Part shown: piece after piece, positions 14,001 through 28,504 of the stretch | Layout of the letters: the number at the start of each line of letters is the position of its first letter | Position numbering within the stretch: position 1 is the first letter of the stretch | NCBI GenBank assembly: GCA_028829895.1 | Contig: CM054180.1 | Location: 106,736,635 to 106,800,634 of the forward strand | Length of the DNA: 64,000 nucleotides | Direction of reading: 5' to 3' | Source: Sinotaia quadrata | Lineage: Eukaryota; Mollusca; Gastropoda; Architaenioglossa; Viviparidae | Notes under the pieces: model-generated | Told to the model about the DNA's origin: nothing | The model's input: the letters and a program-made list of their open reading frames with translations, nothing else | Database searches by the model: none | Position numbers and translations under genes: made by a program

Positions 14001-14875
14001 GACTTGCAGCTATTGTGTCTGATTTAAATTCATTCAGTTATTTCTGTACTAAAAATAGCGTACCACAAGCTGATATCTGGCATTTCTCAGAGCCGTGTAT
14101 GATTTCTTCTGGCATGTAGAGGTTGATGGTGGTCAGTTGTTTCATGTTTATTTGAAAGATTTTATCTGCAAGTAGAAAACATTGTCAGACTTAATGCTGA
14201 ATCTTTGTTATGAGTTCATTTTGCTGTCGGGATAGAAACTTAACGACTTAGAGTTGACAGACAAATCCAACCCATTAGCTTTTAAACATAATGCGACAAG
14301 TAAAAATTTTAAACATCCGCCTGCTTTGTCAACAACAGATCCACCGACTGCGTAATAATGAGTGCAAATCTAGCACGATCGAAGGTTATTAAAATAACAG
14401 ATGCAATGTGTACGTAAGTGACCAAAAACGTAATCTGTACGTAAGTGACCGAAAACGTAATCTGTAAGTAAGTGACCAAAAACGTAATCTGTAAGTAAGT
14501 GACCAAAAACGTAATCTGTAAGTGACCAAAAACGTAATCTGTAAGTAAGTGACCAAAAACGTAATCTGTAAGTAGTTGAACAAAGACGTAATTTGTAAGG
14601 AGATGAACAAGGACTTAATTTGTAAGGAGGTAAACAAAAAAACGTAATTTGAAAGTAGTTGAAAAAAAACGTAATCTGTCAGGAGTTGAGCAAAGACGTT
14701 ATTTGTAAGTAAGTGAACAAAGATATTTGTAAATAGGTGAACAAAGACGCAATTTATAAGTACAAAAGTACGTGAGTTCAGGTAGTGAACAGATAGCAAC
14801 ACTTGCTAACCAAAGTAAAAGACTAGACTATGAAATATTAAAAATTGTATGTATACTGGAATGTACCTTGAACAG

Positions 14876-14952
<77 letters not shown>

Positions 14953-15515
14953 GTTTTCAATAAAACACTTACAAGCAGGGATTCCAGTCGATTTGCAGTC
15001 TGAAAGCTGTTTCACTAAATGCGAACAGAGTACAAGTAAATAACGTTGCTAAACTGAAATATTCTAACTCACTAGATAGTGTAGCGCTTTCGGTGCTCTG
15101 AACGTTTTCCACATCGTCTGTAGACTGATGGTCCGAATGTTCGCCGGACGGGTCCAGAGGAAACGTGATTGACTTCTGCACTCTTCGTCCCTCCGTCTGA
15201 TTATATTTGTAGAAAGAAATAAAACAAGAAACAACATTACGCTCATTAACACCAGTTGTTAACTAAGTCCTCCGTCTGATTATATTTGTAGAAAGAAATA
15301 AAACAAGAAATAACATTACGCTCTAAAACACCAGTTGTTAACTAAGTCCTCCGTCTGATTATATTTGTAGAAAGAAATAAAACAAGAAACAACATTACGC
15401 TCATTAACACCAGTTGTTAACTAAGTTCAGATAACGAACAGTTGTTTCCATTATCAAAATTATTTACAAATTCATAAAACTGCAAAAAAAAACAAAAACA
15501 AAAACAAATTCTGTG

Positions 15516-15546
<31 letters not shown>

Positions 15547-17624
15547 ACGCGTACCTTCTATAGAATAAAAACTATTGTTGACCATTATTATTTAAGACAA
15601 TGAACAGAGAGTCAGAATATTTCAAACTGCATACACGCGGGATATATGAGTTTATAAATTTATAAATTAAACCCTACACACCCAATAGTTAGGCGAAGCC
15701 CTTGGCCGCATATGGAAAATGTTGCCAGTGGATTACATAGAGGAAAAATGTCATAGCAAGTCCAAAATCCTGTCGAAGAGATTTCCTCAACTTGCAGCAG
15801 TTTTAGGCTGCAATATGGCTCTTGTTTGGTGAGCGATGAAAGTTTTGCTTTACATTCTATATTTGGCACCAGTTTTGTATGTTTTTATTTTGAGGCTTTA
15901 AAGATATGTACCAATACTTATTTTTTTTCCTGTATGACATATTTTGCTTTCGTTTGAATATTTAAACGTTGGATCTGTGGGGTTTTCAGACAAAGATTAA
16001 TAGAACAAATTGTTTTGGCAGTTCGTGAAAATTATTGTTCAGTCCGTTTCATTTCTGGATTCTGAGGTTTTCATGTCTGAGGGTGCTTTCATGACTAACG
16101 ATTTTCAGTTTACACTGGTTACGCAAGGGATTTACGTAAAAGAAAATTGTAAAAAAAAACCAAAAAAAAACCCCCAAACATTAAAAGTTACATCAAACAC
16201 TTTTTATGAACATGTTGAGAAATATCTACCAGAGATTCAAGAACATTAACAGCCTACTAAGAGAGTTACTTTTGGGGCAATGAACGCTAGCAGTACATAC
16301 GAAAGCCATCAAAGGTAATTTGACTACAAGTGCAAAGTTTAAAACTGCAGCTATGAACAACTGACTTATCATCAGACTGATGATAATACAGAATGACATG
16401 TTTGGGTGGGAAGAATATTTTCAACTAATTTAAATTTTTATTACATCAAGAACATGCACGACTACCTGCGGTAGATGTTGAAAACGTCTCATGACCTTTG
16501 TCCTCCAATTATAATTTCCACAATGCTCAACAATATTTATATTAATTAATTATGCAATAAGGCTACACTCAAGACCGACAATCTGGGACAGAGGGTCTAA
16601 GAAATTAATAAAAGCTGTCATTGTCCCGTAAGTCTGGAATGGTTGAAAAAATGGTAATAAAAGTGTCAAAATCAAATGTCTTTATTTATTGAACGCGTTC
16701 ATTCAAATCAAATCACATCACATCGAAGTCTACCACTGTTCCATTTACATAAATGCAGATGACATACCCAGTCAGCAAGTAAATGACGTCAGGACTCATG
16801 ACATCACCAGCAACAATAATGCGCTGCTGCAGATGTGCAATGCATGATTCCAGTTTTATGGGACTACTCTGTTCCCATTCACCCCCGCCCCCCTTCCATT
16901 TTTTTTTAAAGAAAAAAAGCACATACCACGACGTATAACGTTTTCTCCACAATGTCTCGCTCTTGTTCGTTCCGAGATTGGACGAGAACACGAAGCGGCA
17001 CGTCGCCCGCCCGAAGTGGAATGACGCTCACGGACTTGCTGTGAGCTCCTCGGGAAGGCAATAACGCTTCGTACAGGAAGTAACGTTGACCTCCTTCGCC
17101 TTCCGAGAAGCACAGCCCATTGGTGTCTCCGCTCACATTCACCGTCACCTAATTTATGGGCAGGTAAATAAACACGTGAATGGTTTTATGATGGCAGTGC
17201 ATTCTGTGTTCTAATTACGAGCACGCCATTTAACACATTTACCTTCTGTGGCGACATTCCACAGTAAAATTTGTACTTTTATTGCAATGGCGAAATGAAT
17301 TTATAAATTTAGTGCCTATTTTATTTTTTACTTACTAATATGGGATTTTTTTTACTATGCTTGCCTTAAACCATGGACGTTGAAAAAGCATTGCAAAATG
17401 GCGAGATTAAATAGTCCACTGGACAGTAGTCACAAATGCTTCGAGTGGGGAAAAAAAAAACAGAGGCACCTCTGACCAGTTGTGGTCGAAATATTGATCA
17501 ATTCGTGTTAAAGCCAACTGAATTTTTTTTTTTAAAGAGTCTAATAAATAGTCGTTATTTTTTTAAGTGAAGAAACAACAATTTACTTGTTACATTGTAA
17601 TGAGTTGTGATTAAAGCTAATAAA

Positions 17625-17667
<43 letters not shown>

Positions 17668-20600
17668 CTGTAGATGAGACAAACAGATGAGAAGTGGTCA
17701 CCGCGGCTTACGTTGATGGCGAAGTGACGGTAGTTGTAGATGCCGACATTAACTATCACCTCCTCCAGACGAACAGCTCGGTATGGCAAGCGCAACTGAG
17801 CAAAGAAAGGTTTGAACACCACAAGCTCGAGAGGTGGGGACACACACACCCCACCTTGTTCTCCCACCCCAACTGCCATAAGCGACCAAGTCGTGATGGA
17901 GTCTGGCAGAGTAATGTTCTGTATTGCAAAGCCATCACTGTGAGTAAAAAAATATATACATACAATGGTCAGTGCTAAGGGTCAGGAAAACCTGTAGTGA
18001 CCTATTTTTTTGAAAATACACACATTCAAATTCAAACTTATGTAAGTCATGTCAACGCTGGCCCATCCCTCATCCTCCTAAACATACATATGCCGATATT
18101 CTGAAGGCCAGTAGAGATCTAAACATATCTGTCCTAAACATACATATGCCGATATTCTGAAGGCCAGTAGAGATCTAAACATATCTGTACTAAAATATTT
18201 TTGGGGGAAATAAAATACTAGTAGCTTTATCAAAATGTTATTTTCATTAGAGTAGAGGAATATACAGAGGCGTAGCTGGGGGGGGGGCATGGGGGTACAT
18301 ATGTCCCCGGGCGCCTTAGGTACTGGGGCGCCAAAATGAGGCTTACAACGTTACATTATAATAAGTGAACAAGGGTAATAAAGGGTGATTAAATGGGAAG
18401 GGGGGGGGCGCCAATTTTATAGTTCGTCCCCGGGCGCAAAATATCCTAGCCACGCCTCTGGGAATATACGAAAGAATCTCTGTTCAAATGTTTGAACCGA
18501 CTTCTTAAAGTGACTTGAACTTATTTCCTAACGTTGTATGAACTTATCTCCAATTTGACCTGAACTCATTTCCTAACGTGATCTGAAATTATTTTACTAA
18601 CGTGACCTGAACTTATTTACTAATGTCACCTGAACTTATTTCCCAATGTGACCTGAACGTATTTACTAACGTGACCTGAACTTATTTCCTAATGTGACTT
18701 GAACTTATTTACTAATGTGTTCTGAACTTACTTACTAATGTGATCTGAACTTATTTACAAACGTGACATGAACTTATTTACTAATGTGACTGTCACATGT
18801 CCGGTTTCATTTTACGAACCTGTCCTAATTTAGGCACGAATTATCATTAACTAAGTGGTTCAAGGCTAACACACACTATTTTCATGTTTACAAGTATGTA
18901 CACATGTCCTTTAAGCAGGCCGGTGGATGACATATTTGATCAACATGTACAAAGTACCTACTTTCCAGAGGCATTTTATATTACTGCAGCGTCCACTTCA
19001 TTTACCTTGGCAAGGTAAAATTTATCAGGACAGGGACAGACTTACCTAGGCAAGGTAAAATTTACCAGGACAGGGACAGACTTACCTAGGCAAGGTAAAA
19101 TTTACCAGGACAGGGACAGACTTACCTAGGCAAGGTAAAATTTACCATGACAGGGACAGACTTACCTAGGCAAGGTAAAATTTACCATGACAGGGACAGA
19201 CTTACCTAGGCAAGGTAAAATTTACCATGACAGGGACAGACTTACCTTTGCAAGGTAAAATTTACCAGGACAGGGACAGACTTACCTTGGCAAGGTAAAA
19301 TTTACCATGACAGGGACAGACTTACCTTGGCAAGGTAAAATTTACCATGATAGGGACAGACTTACCTAGGCAAGGTAAAATTTGCCAGGACAGGGACAGA
19401 CTTACCTAGGCAAGGTAAAATTTACCAGGACAGGGACAGACTTACCTAGGCAAGGTAAGTTCAATGAAGAGCCACGACTCGGGAAAATACTTTCGCACTT
19501 GGTCCAGTGGTATTAAATCTTCGCTACTTGGGACTAAGACAAAAGATAAAGCAAAAAACTAAATTTACCTTTGATCACTATCTTTACTGCAAGTTTAAAA
19601 TAATGGCAATATATTACTTAATGACAATATTGATTTAATGGCAAGTTACGTCATGACCTTAATGGATTAAGACAACATACATGTCATGGCAAATCACTTC
19701 ATTTCATTGATAGTATTCATTGTAAGCAAAACAGATTTCTTTACGCTTCTCAATTCTTGGCAATAGTGGTGTCAGTGGTTAAATTAATTGTAATAACAGC
19801 AATGGTTTCAGTAGCAACTCTAATTGTTATAGCAATAGGATTTCAGTGGAAAGCTTATGGTAAAGGCAGTAAAGGATTCAGCGGTAACACTAATTATCAG
19901 GGCAAATTCTGCCTTTACTCATTGATCTCACCTGAAGACTTAAGGTTAGTTCTCAAATTGTGAAGGATTGTGCCGACAGAGAGTGGTAAATCTAGAGATG
20001 ATTCTAGATAGTCCACCTCGGGAAGCCGCGATAGCTTCATGTACTGCACGCCCGTATTCTGCACAAGGAGAAAGATTTTCGGAAATAAAGAAATTAAAAT
20101 GACTAATTATTTTAGTTGTTACACACACACTCACATGCACAAACATACATATCACATAATATATATATAATATATACTCACCTGAAAGTTCTCACATTTT
20201 AGCGTGATCTGTTTAAATAATGGTCAACGGAACTATTTTAAGGAAACATGAATGCAATGCAATGCCTTAGAAACATAAAACTAAAAAGTTAGTAATGGTT
20301 TAGTAAATTAAATTTTTATGAATTGCGTACTCATTTTGACTTTTCGTTTTCACTCAAGCGGAACCCTGGTCTAGACTGTGTAGCTCACTGAAGAAAGTGA
20401 TTGATTTATTGCTATTGTTCAGTGCCTACCCGTAGAGAATAGTACTTAATTGTGCCATTTACCTCTAGAGAAATGTATTTAATTGTGCCATTTATCTCTA
20501 AACAATAGTACTTAATTGTGCCATTTACCTCTAGAGAAATGTGTTTAATTGTGCCATTTATCTCTAAACAATAGTACTTAATTGTGCCATTTACCGGTAA

Positions 20601-22426
20601 ACAATAGTACTTTATTGTGCCATTTACCTGTAGAGAATAATACTTAACTGTGTCAATTGCCAGTAGGGAACCTTGTTCAATTGTATGTTTTTACCTGTAA
20701 ATAATAGTACTTAGTAGCGTCATTTAAAAGTAAATTCATTGTAAATTCTGTGTAAATTCTGTGTAAATTCATTGTAAATTCATTGTAAATTCATTGTAAA
20801 TTCATTGTAAATTCTGTGTAAATTCTGTGCTACAGCTATGAGTACAAGAAATACACCTTGAGACGGAAAAGCAAAAGTAAATTTTCACAACGTAAATTGA
20901 ACGAGTTGCGTAATACAGTAACGGAATACGTTTTTGTGGCTTGCAGAAAATATGTTGGTGTCCGATTTATCTTTCCACGACGAAAGTATTTTCTAAAATT
21001 TCAAGTAGACATTGCCTGAGTTTTCAAGAAGAAATGAACGGTTCCAACCTAGATTTGTAGACATTGCCTGAGTTTTCAAGAAGAAATGAACGGTTCCAAC
21101 CTAGATTTGTAGACATTGTCTGAGTTTTCAAGAAGAAATGAACGGTTCCAACCTAGATTTGTAGACATTGCCTGAGTTTTCAAGAAGAAATGAACGGTTC
21201 CAACCTAGATTTGTAGACATTGCCTGAGTTTTCAAGAAGAAATGAACGGTTCCAACCTAGATTTGTAGACATTGCCTGAGTTTTCAAGAAGAAATGAACG
21301 GTTCCAACCTAGATTTGTAGACATTGCCTGAGTTTTCAAGAAGAAATGAACGGTTCCAACCTAGATTTGTAGACATTGCCTGAGTTTTCAAGTAGAAATG
21401 AACGGTTCCAACCTAGATTTGTAGACATTGCCTGAGTTTTCAAGTAGAAATGAACGGTTCCAACCTAGATTTGTAGACATTGCCTGAGTTTTCAAGTAGA
21501 AATGAACGATTCCAACCTAGATTTGTAGACATTGCCTGAGTTTTCAAGAAGAAATGAACGGTTCCAACCTAGATTTGTAGACATTGCCTGAGTTTTCAAG
21601 AAGAAATGAACGGTTCCAACCTAGATTTGTAGACATTGCCTGAGTTTTCAAGAAGAATGAACGGTTCCAACCTAAATTTGTAGACATTGCCTGAGTTTTC
21701 AAGTAGAAATGAACGGTTCCAACCTAGATCTGTAGAAATATTTAACTAATATAACCATTTTCAAACTATCAAGAAACTGGCATTTTATTATTAGGGTAAA
21801 CAGTATAGCTGGAAGGATTCTCACCTCGAAAATTTTGTCAACATTCCGACCATCTCCGATTCCATTTCCCTGATCATGTGATGCCAGGGTGGCAAACAAC
21901 TGTGAACAAAATGTAAGAATTTTTTTTTAAAATGTCATGCATCCAAAGATTAGTTAAGGTAGTCGTTGCAACTACAGCAAACAAAATTTCATGTTTGCAT
22001 TTCTAGAAATGTGATGCAATTAGTCAGACTATAAAACCATGTGAAGAATCAAAGTAAACATTTCCTCTGAGGCAAACCTTGCAAGTGTAGCAGACATAAG
22101 TATAACGACGTCCATATTGTCTAATAATACACGCTAATTACATTGTAAATTTAACGACCAACACTCTTTTGAACAAAAGCATGACCCTTCAAAGACTGAA
22201 ATATTTTAGTATAAAATAAAGAGGTGAATAAACTTTATGTTCATATAATACATGAAAGTCACGGTGGATATCAGTTTATGACATGAAATATTTGCAGTTA
22301 ATTCACACGTGAACAAGAGCTTGAACATTTAAATCTTAAAACCCAAACATACACCAGCGAAGATCTGTCAATGTTAAACTCGTAATATTCAGTATACCAA
22401 ACACACAAACTAAACTAAATACGCAT

Positions 22427-22476
<50 letters not shown>

Positions 22477-22600
22477 GTACACATACAGAAATATATGCGT
22501 AAACGTATACACACATGAACATACTTTCAAACACATACACAAATATATATGTATACGTACACGCACACACGTATGCACACATAGAAACACACACAAATAT

Positions 22601-22637
<37 letters not shown>

Positions 22638-23246
22638 CACGCACTCACGTATGCACACATAGAAACACATACACATATATATAAGAACACACAATATACA
22701 TACACGCACACATGTACCTTTTCCCGGGTGAGAGAACGTTCGTCGCGAAGAAAATAAACCGCTTTGTCTACTGCTACTAATCCCACCCGCATATTGTATC
22801 CTCCTTCTATTTGTATATCAGCCTCTTGTTTTGGAACTTTGGGTGGGGGCTGAAAGCCTGGGAAAAGGGCCTCCGGGAGCGAGAGAGAAAGCTATAAATA
22901 GATACAACAGACATTTCCTTTACAACATTCAACTGTAGAAATACTTAATCAGTTAATGACAGTAATCTGAACACAACCCAAAATATGCAAAGTGGTGTCC
23001 GTGTGTTAGCTAAAGTGGCTAGGTAAAATAACTGACTCTTCCCCCCCACACACCAATTTTCTATCACGCTTTCTTTATACCATATCCTATCTAACTCTAT
23101 TTTTCTCATTTCTCCAACCTTACTCATTTTCTCATTTCCCCAACCTTACTCATTTTCTCATTTCCCCAATCTTACTCATTTTCTCATTTCCCCAATCTTA
23201 CTCATTTTCTCATTTTCCCAATCTTATTCATTTTTCCATCAATGCG

Positions 23247-23329
<83 letters not shown>

Positions 23330-26300
23330 GTTTTAACTCTTGCTCTGTGTAGAAAAAATATACTGGATCTATTAACTTGCTCTTGCACGTTAACTGAGGC
23401 GGAGTCGGGAGGGAGAGGGAGGAGGGTATCTGAAACTTACTGAAACATGATGACAATGTAAGCTAAAAGTTACATTACTCTAAACAGTCTAAAGAATTCC
23501 CAATTTTCAGACCTGCCTACCCCCCACCCTAGGAAACCAGAAGATCACTGGTCCAAAACCAGAAGATTTTGAATGGAAACCAGAAGATTTTATGCGGAGT
23601 CTGGCTTTTTAATAGAAATACCAATAATATAAAATAAATGCAAAATAAAAAAAATAATGTTAATATTTGTAAATAAACTTACCAATAATGTAAACAGTAA
23701 TGATTATTGCAAAGCACAACAATTTGTCTACATTTTGTCTAGTCTCCATTCAACTGTTTATTTTAGATGAATTTTTGTCAAGCACACCAAGTGTTACTGT
23801 TAGGCAGTTTTATTTAGATATTTCTTTAGACTTCATTTGAAGAAGGATCTTCACATTTCAGAATAATGGGCCATTGAAGTACCGCATCATGATTTTCACT
23901 TTTACAGAAATTCATTAAATATTTCATAAACGGATTTTTAAAAAAATATATATTTAACTTTTTATTATCTAATGTACAAGCCACAAAAAGGAACATGTGC
24001 CTATTGAAAAATTTTAAGAAAAAAGTTATGATTTTTTTTTATTGTGCCCATCTAAAATATATATTTTGGGAGAACATGTAGAATTTAAAAAAATAAAATT
24101 TACTTAAACCTAAAGCATATAGGCTTTCATCCATGCACAACCTTTTAATTTTGTGTATGAGAAACTAGTATACCAAATTTCAGGGACATGGAATAATTAC
24201 AACTATTCAAAAGGGGTCTTAGCATTTAGTTCAACAGAGGAAAAAAGTCATTTTGAGAAAAACACATTTAAAGTAAAATAAAGACTACAGAACTTTAAAA
24301 GTGTTCAAATGGTTTATTTTTTTAAAATAAATATACCCTATCCATACTACATTGGACTGCTCTTAGTCATTTAGCTCTCTCAGAATTAAATATACTAATA
24401 CTATATATTACTATCCTCAGTGTACAGTCTTTTTATTTTCTAATACTACATAGAACCAGAATATTGCAAAGAAATTAAAAAAAATATATATTTATCAATC
24501 CACATTAATAAAATTTGGAATATATGTTGTCTTTGTTATGAGAAAGCAATACCAGTTATTAGTTTTAGAATATCTGGTTCAGATTTTAATTTATAAATGA
24601 TTTAAATATATAAAAATTAAAACACCTGTATTTTTCTAAATTTACATGTCCATTAGACTAGAGAAAAAACAGTGAAAGTCTTCCTGTAACATTTAAAATG
24701 TTATTAAAAAGACATTATTCTTCAATAAGCATGCTTTGTTAATTAAGAATTGGATATGATTAATATTATTATTTTTAATGTTTTATGCATTTCTTTTGTC
24801 TTCAAATAAATGTATTTATTATCATGCCTTCTAAAATTCTATTATAATAATGTGTGTACTGCGTAATCATAAAATATCAACGGCTAATTTACAAATACAT
24901 GTATATATATAGGCCTATATATATTTTTAATTTTTTATTATTTTTTTAGCAGAAATGATTAAAATAAAAAATTCGACTAAATCAAAATGTTCACAATTCC
25001 GTAAATTACTTTCAAACAAATTTGACTCAGGATCATTTCTTTATCGCCGATGATCTTTTGTTTTAAAACTTGTGTCACTTTTTTTTTTTATAAATTTTGA
25101 AGCCTTACATATTATATAAGAATAATTACAACGGATTCTAGAAAAATGATTATTTGAACCTCAATGCGGTTTCAAACATAGGCCTACCGTTATTGAAAAC
25201 GCCAATCTTTTTCCTAGCATTGCAATATAATTCGTCAAAGTAGCTCGTTTTGGACGGATAATTTCTGAAGAAAACTGCATAGACTGTCTTACATGTAAGT
25301 TGAATGTTATTTATTAAAGTAAATATTTCGTAATTGTCACGCATATGCTATCGCTACGTGGCCGCCATTTTGAAAAAGCGAACTTCGTCTATCGGTCGAA
25401 CGGGCAGTAAAAACGTTATGAACCGAATTTGCTTATCCCGCTAAGCTCTGACTTCTCAACATAAAAAATATTTAAAGAAAATGTTTATTTCACGAGCGAA
25501 ATTCTGTTTTGTCAACTAAAATTAATAACGGCCGACGAATAAGATTCCGGAAGTGTTAGAAAAGGACTCGTATGCTGAAGAGCTCATAGCAGACGACAGA
25601 GAAGCAGTTAGAGTTACGCCGCCGTTAGCTCTATTGAACGCACGGTAAGTTTTTCGTCCTGTCATAATCGATCGTGAAAAAAAAAATTGAAAATGAAAAT
25701 GAAAGCGGAAGAGCGGGAGATTCGAGGTAAAAGCGGGAGATTCTTCCGCTAAAAGCGGAAGGTAGGCAGGTATGAATTTTGTTGACATATTCAAAACTTT
25801 GTAATGTAATGTAAAAAAATATACTTACAAAATGAAAACACGTGCACTTACTTCTTCTTGACACACGTCCTCAGTGTCAATCAGTACAGAGTCCGCTACA
25901 AGCTCGTCCTCTACGTAGAAGAATGCTAGGACGCGCGCTCTTGGAGTTGCCTCCCTGAGAATATACGGTGTAAGTTGCAGGATGTGCTCTCCAGTCCTGC
26001 TTCTAGATACAGAGGTTGAAAACACCAACTGACCACGAGAGAAAATCTGTAAAAACAATGAGAGGCAAATAAGTTCAGTCATGCTGAAAATGAAAAGCCA
26101 AGTAAAAGTCCCTAGCGCTTGAACAATAGCAGAAACTGCCTTTACTGAAACGACAGGCGAGTTTGGGTCAGGTTGTATTAGGTCCAAGTTATTCGGTTGC
26201 AAGAATAGAACAACTCAAAATGTTACCAAGAAAGAACTTAGATAAAACTGCAATATAAGGAATGGGGAACAACTAAAAATGTTACCAAGAAAGAACTTAG

Positions 26301-28457
26301 ATAAAACTGCAATATAAGGAATGGGGAACAACTCAAAATGTTACCAAGAAAGAACTTAGATAAAACTGCAATATAAGGAATGGGGAACAACTAAAAATGT
26401 TACCAAGAAAGAACTTAGATAAAACTGCAATATAAGGAATGGGGAACAACTCAAAATGTTACCAAGAAAGAACTTAGATAAAAGCTGCAATATAAGGAAT
26501 GGGGAAAAGATTGCATATTAAATTAAATGAATATATAACACGTGATGATGCTAATTCTCCAAACAGCTATACTCGCTTTCAGTTATGACCTCGTAGCCAA
26601 CCATGTTTGAATTTAGGGAGTGAAAAAGATCCGTCAGAAAATACGATGGCCATGACTAGGTTCAAACACGATTTTTAACTTGTGAGACAAGTGTCCTTAC
26701 TTCACAAACACTGAGTTCCTCACTGACTACAATTCATTTAGCACACAATAATTACAGCATTTTATCATTTTAGAATTATTGATACTATGACATGCATGTG
26801 TAATGATATTTCATGATTTATTATCGTATAAAAGTTTAATGTTTGCAATGTTCTGATTATGTCAGGGCAAACTATAACAGTAATTAGTCGTGTTCATTAC
26901 CTACATCCAAATATCCAGAAGTGAAAAGGAAGTTTATTGATGTGAGACGCTTACGTACTCGGACAGGAAATATCGGGTACACGGGTATAGTAGCGTTGAT
27001 CATAGGATTGCAGACGTTTCCTCGGAGTGGTTCAAAGGGCCAGACTCACATAGCCGGAAGATTAGCAGTTAGTGATGATTAACTAGTAGATGTTTGTTGT
27101 TTATGCTCACCAGTATAGTGATTTGTGAGGTAAGTGTTGACTGTTGTTTAGACTTACCAATATAGTGATTTGTGAGGTAGTTAAATTCGTGGGGGTAGAG
27201 CGAATCATTATATCGTTCCCAATCTGCAAGCAAAGAAATACCAGTATCTCCTTATCTCCCTTTGAATCGAATCTAAATACATGCATTTATTAGTATCATC
27301 TGAATAAAATCTAAACAATTTACACATATCAAATAAATAGTCAGAAATACTCTTCACTCCCTGACTTAATCCTCAGTACAGACATTAAGCAACATAAAAC
27401 AATATTCCTTGTGCATATACTATAAACAAAATAAAACTTTACATCAGGATACTGAAAAACAAAAAGCAGAAACAACAAACATTTCCACCACATTCTTATG
27501 GATTCCCAGCCACAATAACTTATCAGGAAACGAAACAGGCGAGAAATGGGTAAAATATGACACAGAAATGGCAGATAGTTACACACACCCATAACTAATC
27601 AGAGGGGCAAAATATGATACAAAACACAATAGAGAGTTACACACACCCATATGCTAATATGAAGGGCAAAATATGATATAAAACATAGCAGAGAGTTACA
27701 CACACCCATATACTAATCAGAGCAGAAACATATGATACACACATAGCAGAGAGTTACACAAACCCATATACTAATCACAGTGGCAAAATATGATACAAAA
27801 CATGTAGACAGTTAAACACACCCATTTACTATTCTGAAATGCACAAGAAAACCCACCCGACAACGTGCACAACAAAGCAATATTCAGACTGACTTAACAC
27901 ATCACTCCTGACGTACAAGGTCACAGGACAAACAAAGACGTGAACCTACTGTTGAACAGACAACATCACAGAACATTTCCCATCGTACTGCCTAATATGC
28001 AATGATGAAAGAAAAATAATTATAGAAACCACACATCTGCTGCAGATCCGACTTTCCACACACTCGATACTCTACCCACAGCCACATAGTGATCTACCCA
28101 CAGCCACACAGTAATCTAAACAGCCATGCAGTAATCTACCCACAGCCGCACAGTAATCTACCCACAACAACACAGTAATCTAAACACAGCCATGCAGTAA
28201 TCTACCCACAGCCACACAGTAATCCACCCACACATTCAATACTCTGCCCACAATCTTACAGTAATCTACCCACAGTCATACATTCAGTACTCTACCCACA
28301 CCCAGACAGTAATCTACCAACAACCACACAGTAATCCATCCACAGCAACACATTCAATACCCTACCCACAGCCACACACTCATTATTCTACCTACAGTAA
28401 AGTTCGGGTAGTCGATTTATGGTAACCTTTACTATACTATAAATATATATATATATA

Positions 28458-28504
<47 letters not shown>

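Noticed and set aside
22336..22792. Cysteine/valine-rich frames over 100 codons
   Set aside because: TG/CA dinucleotide repeats give CVCV peptides; the only real coding part there is exon 15 (22718-22891).
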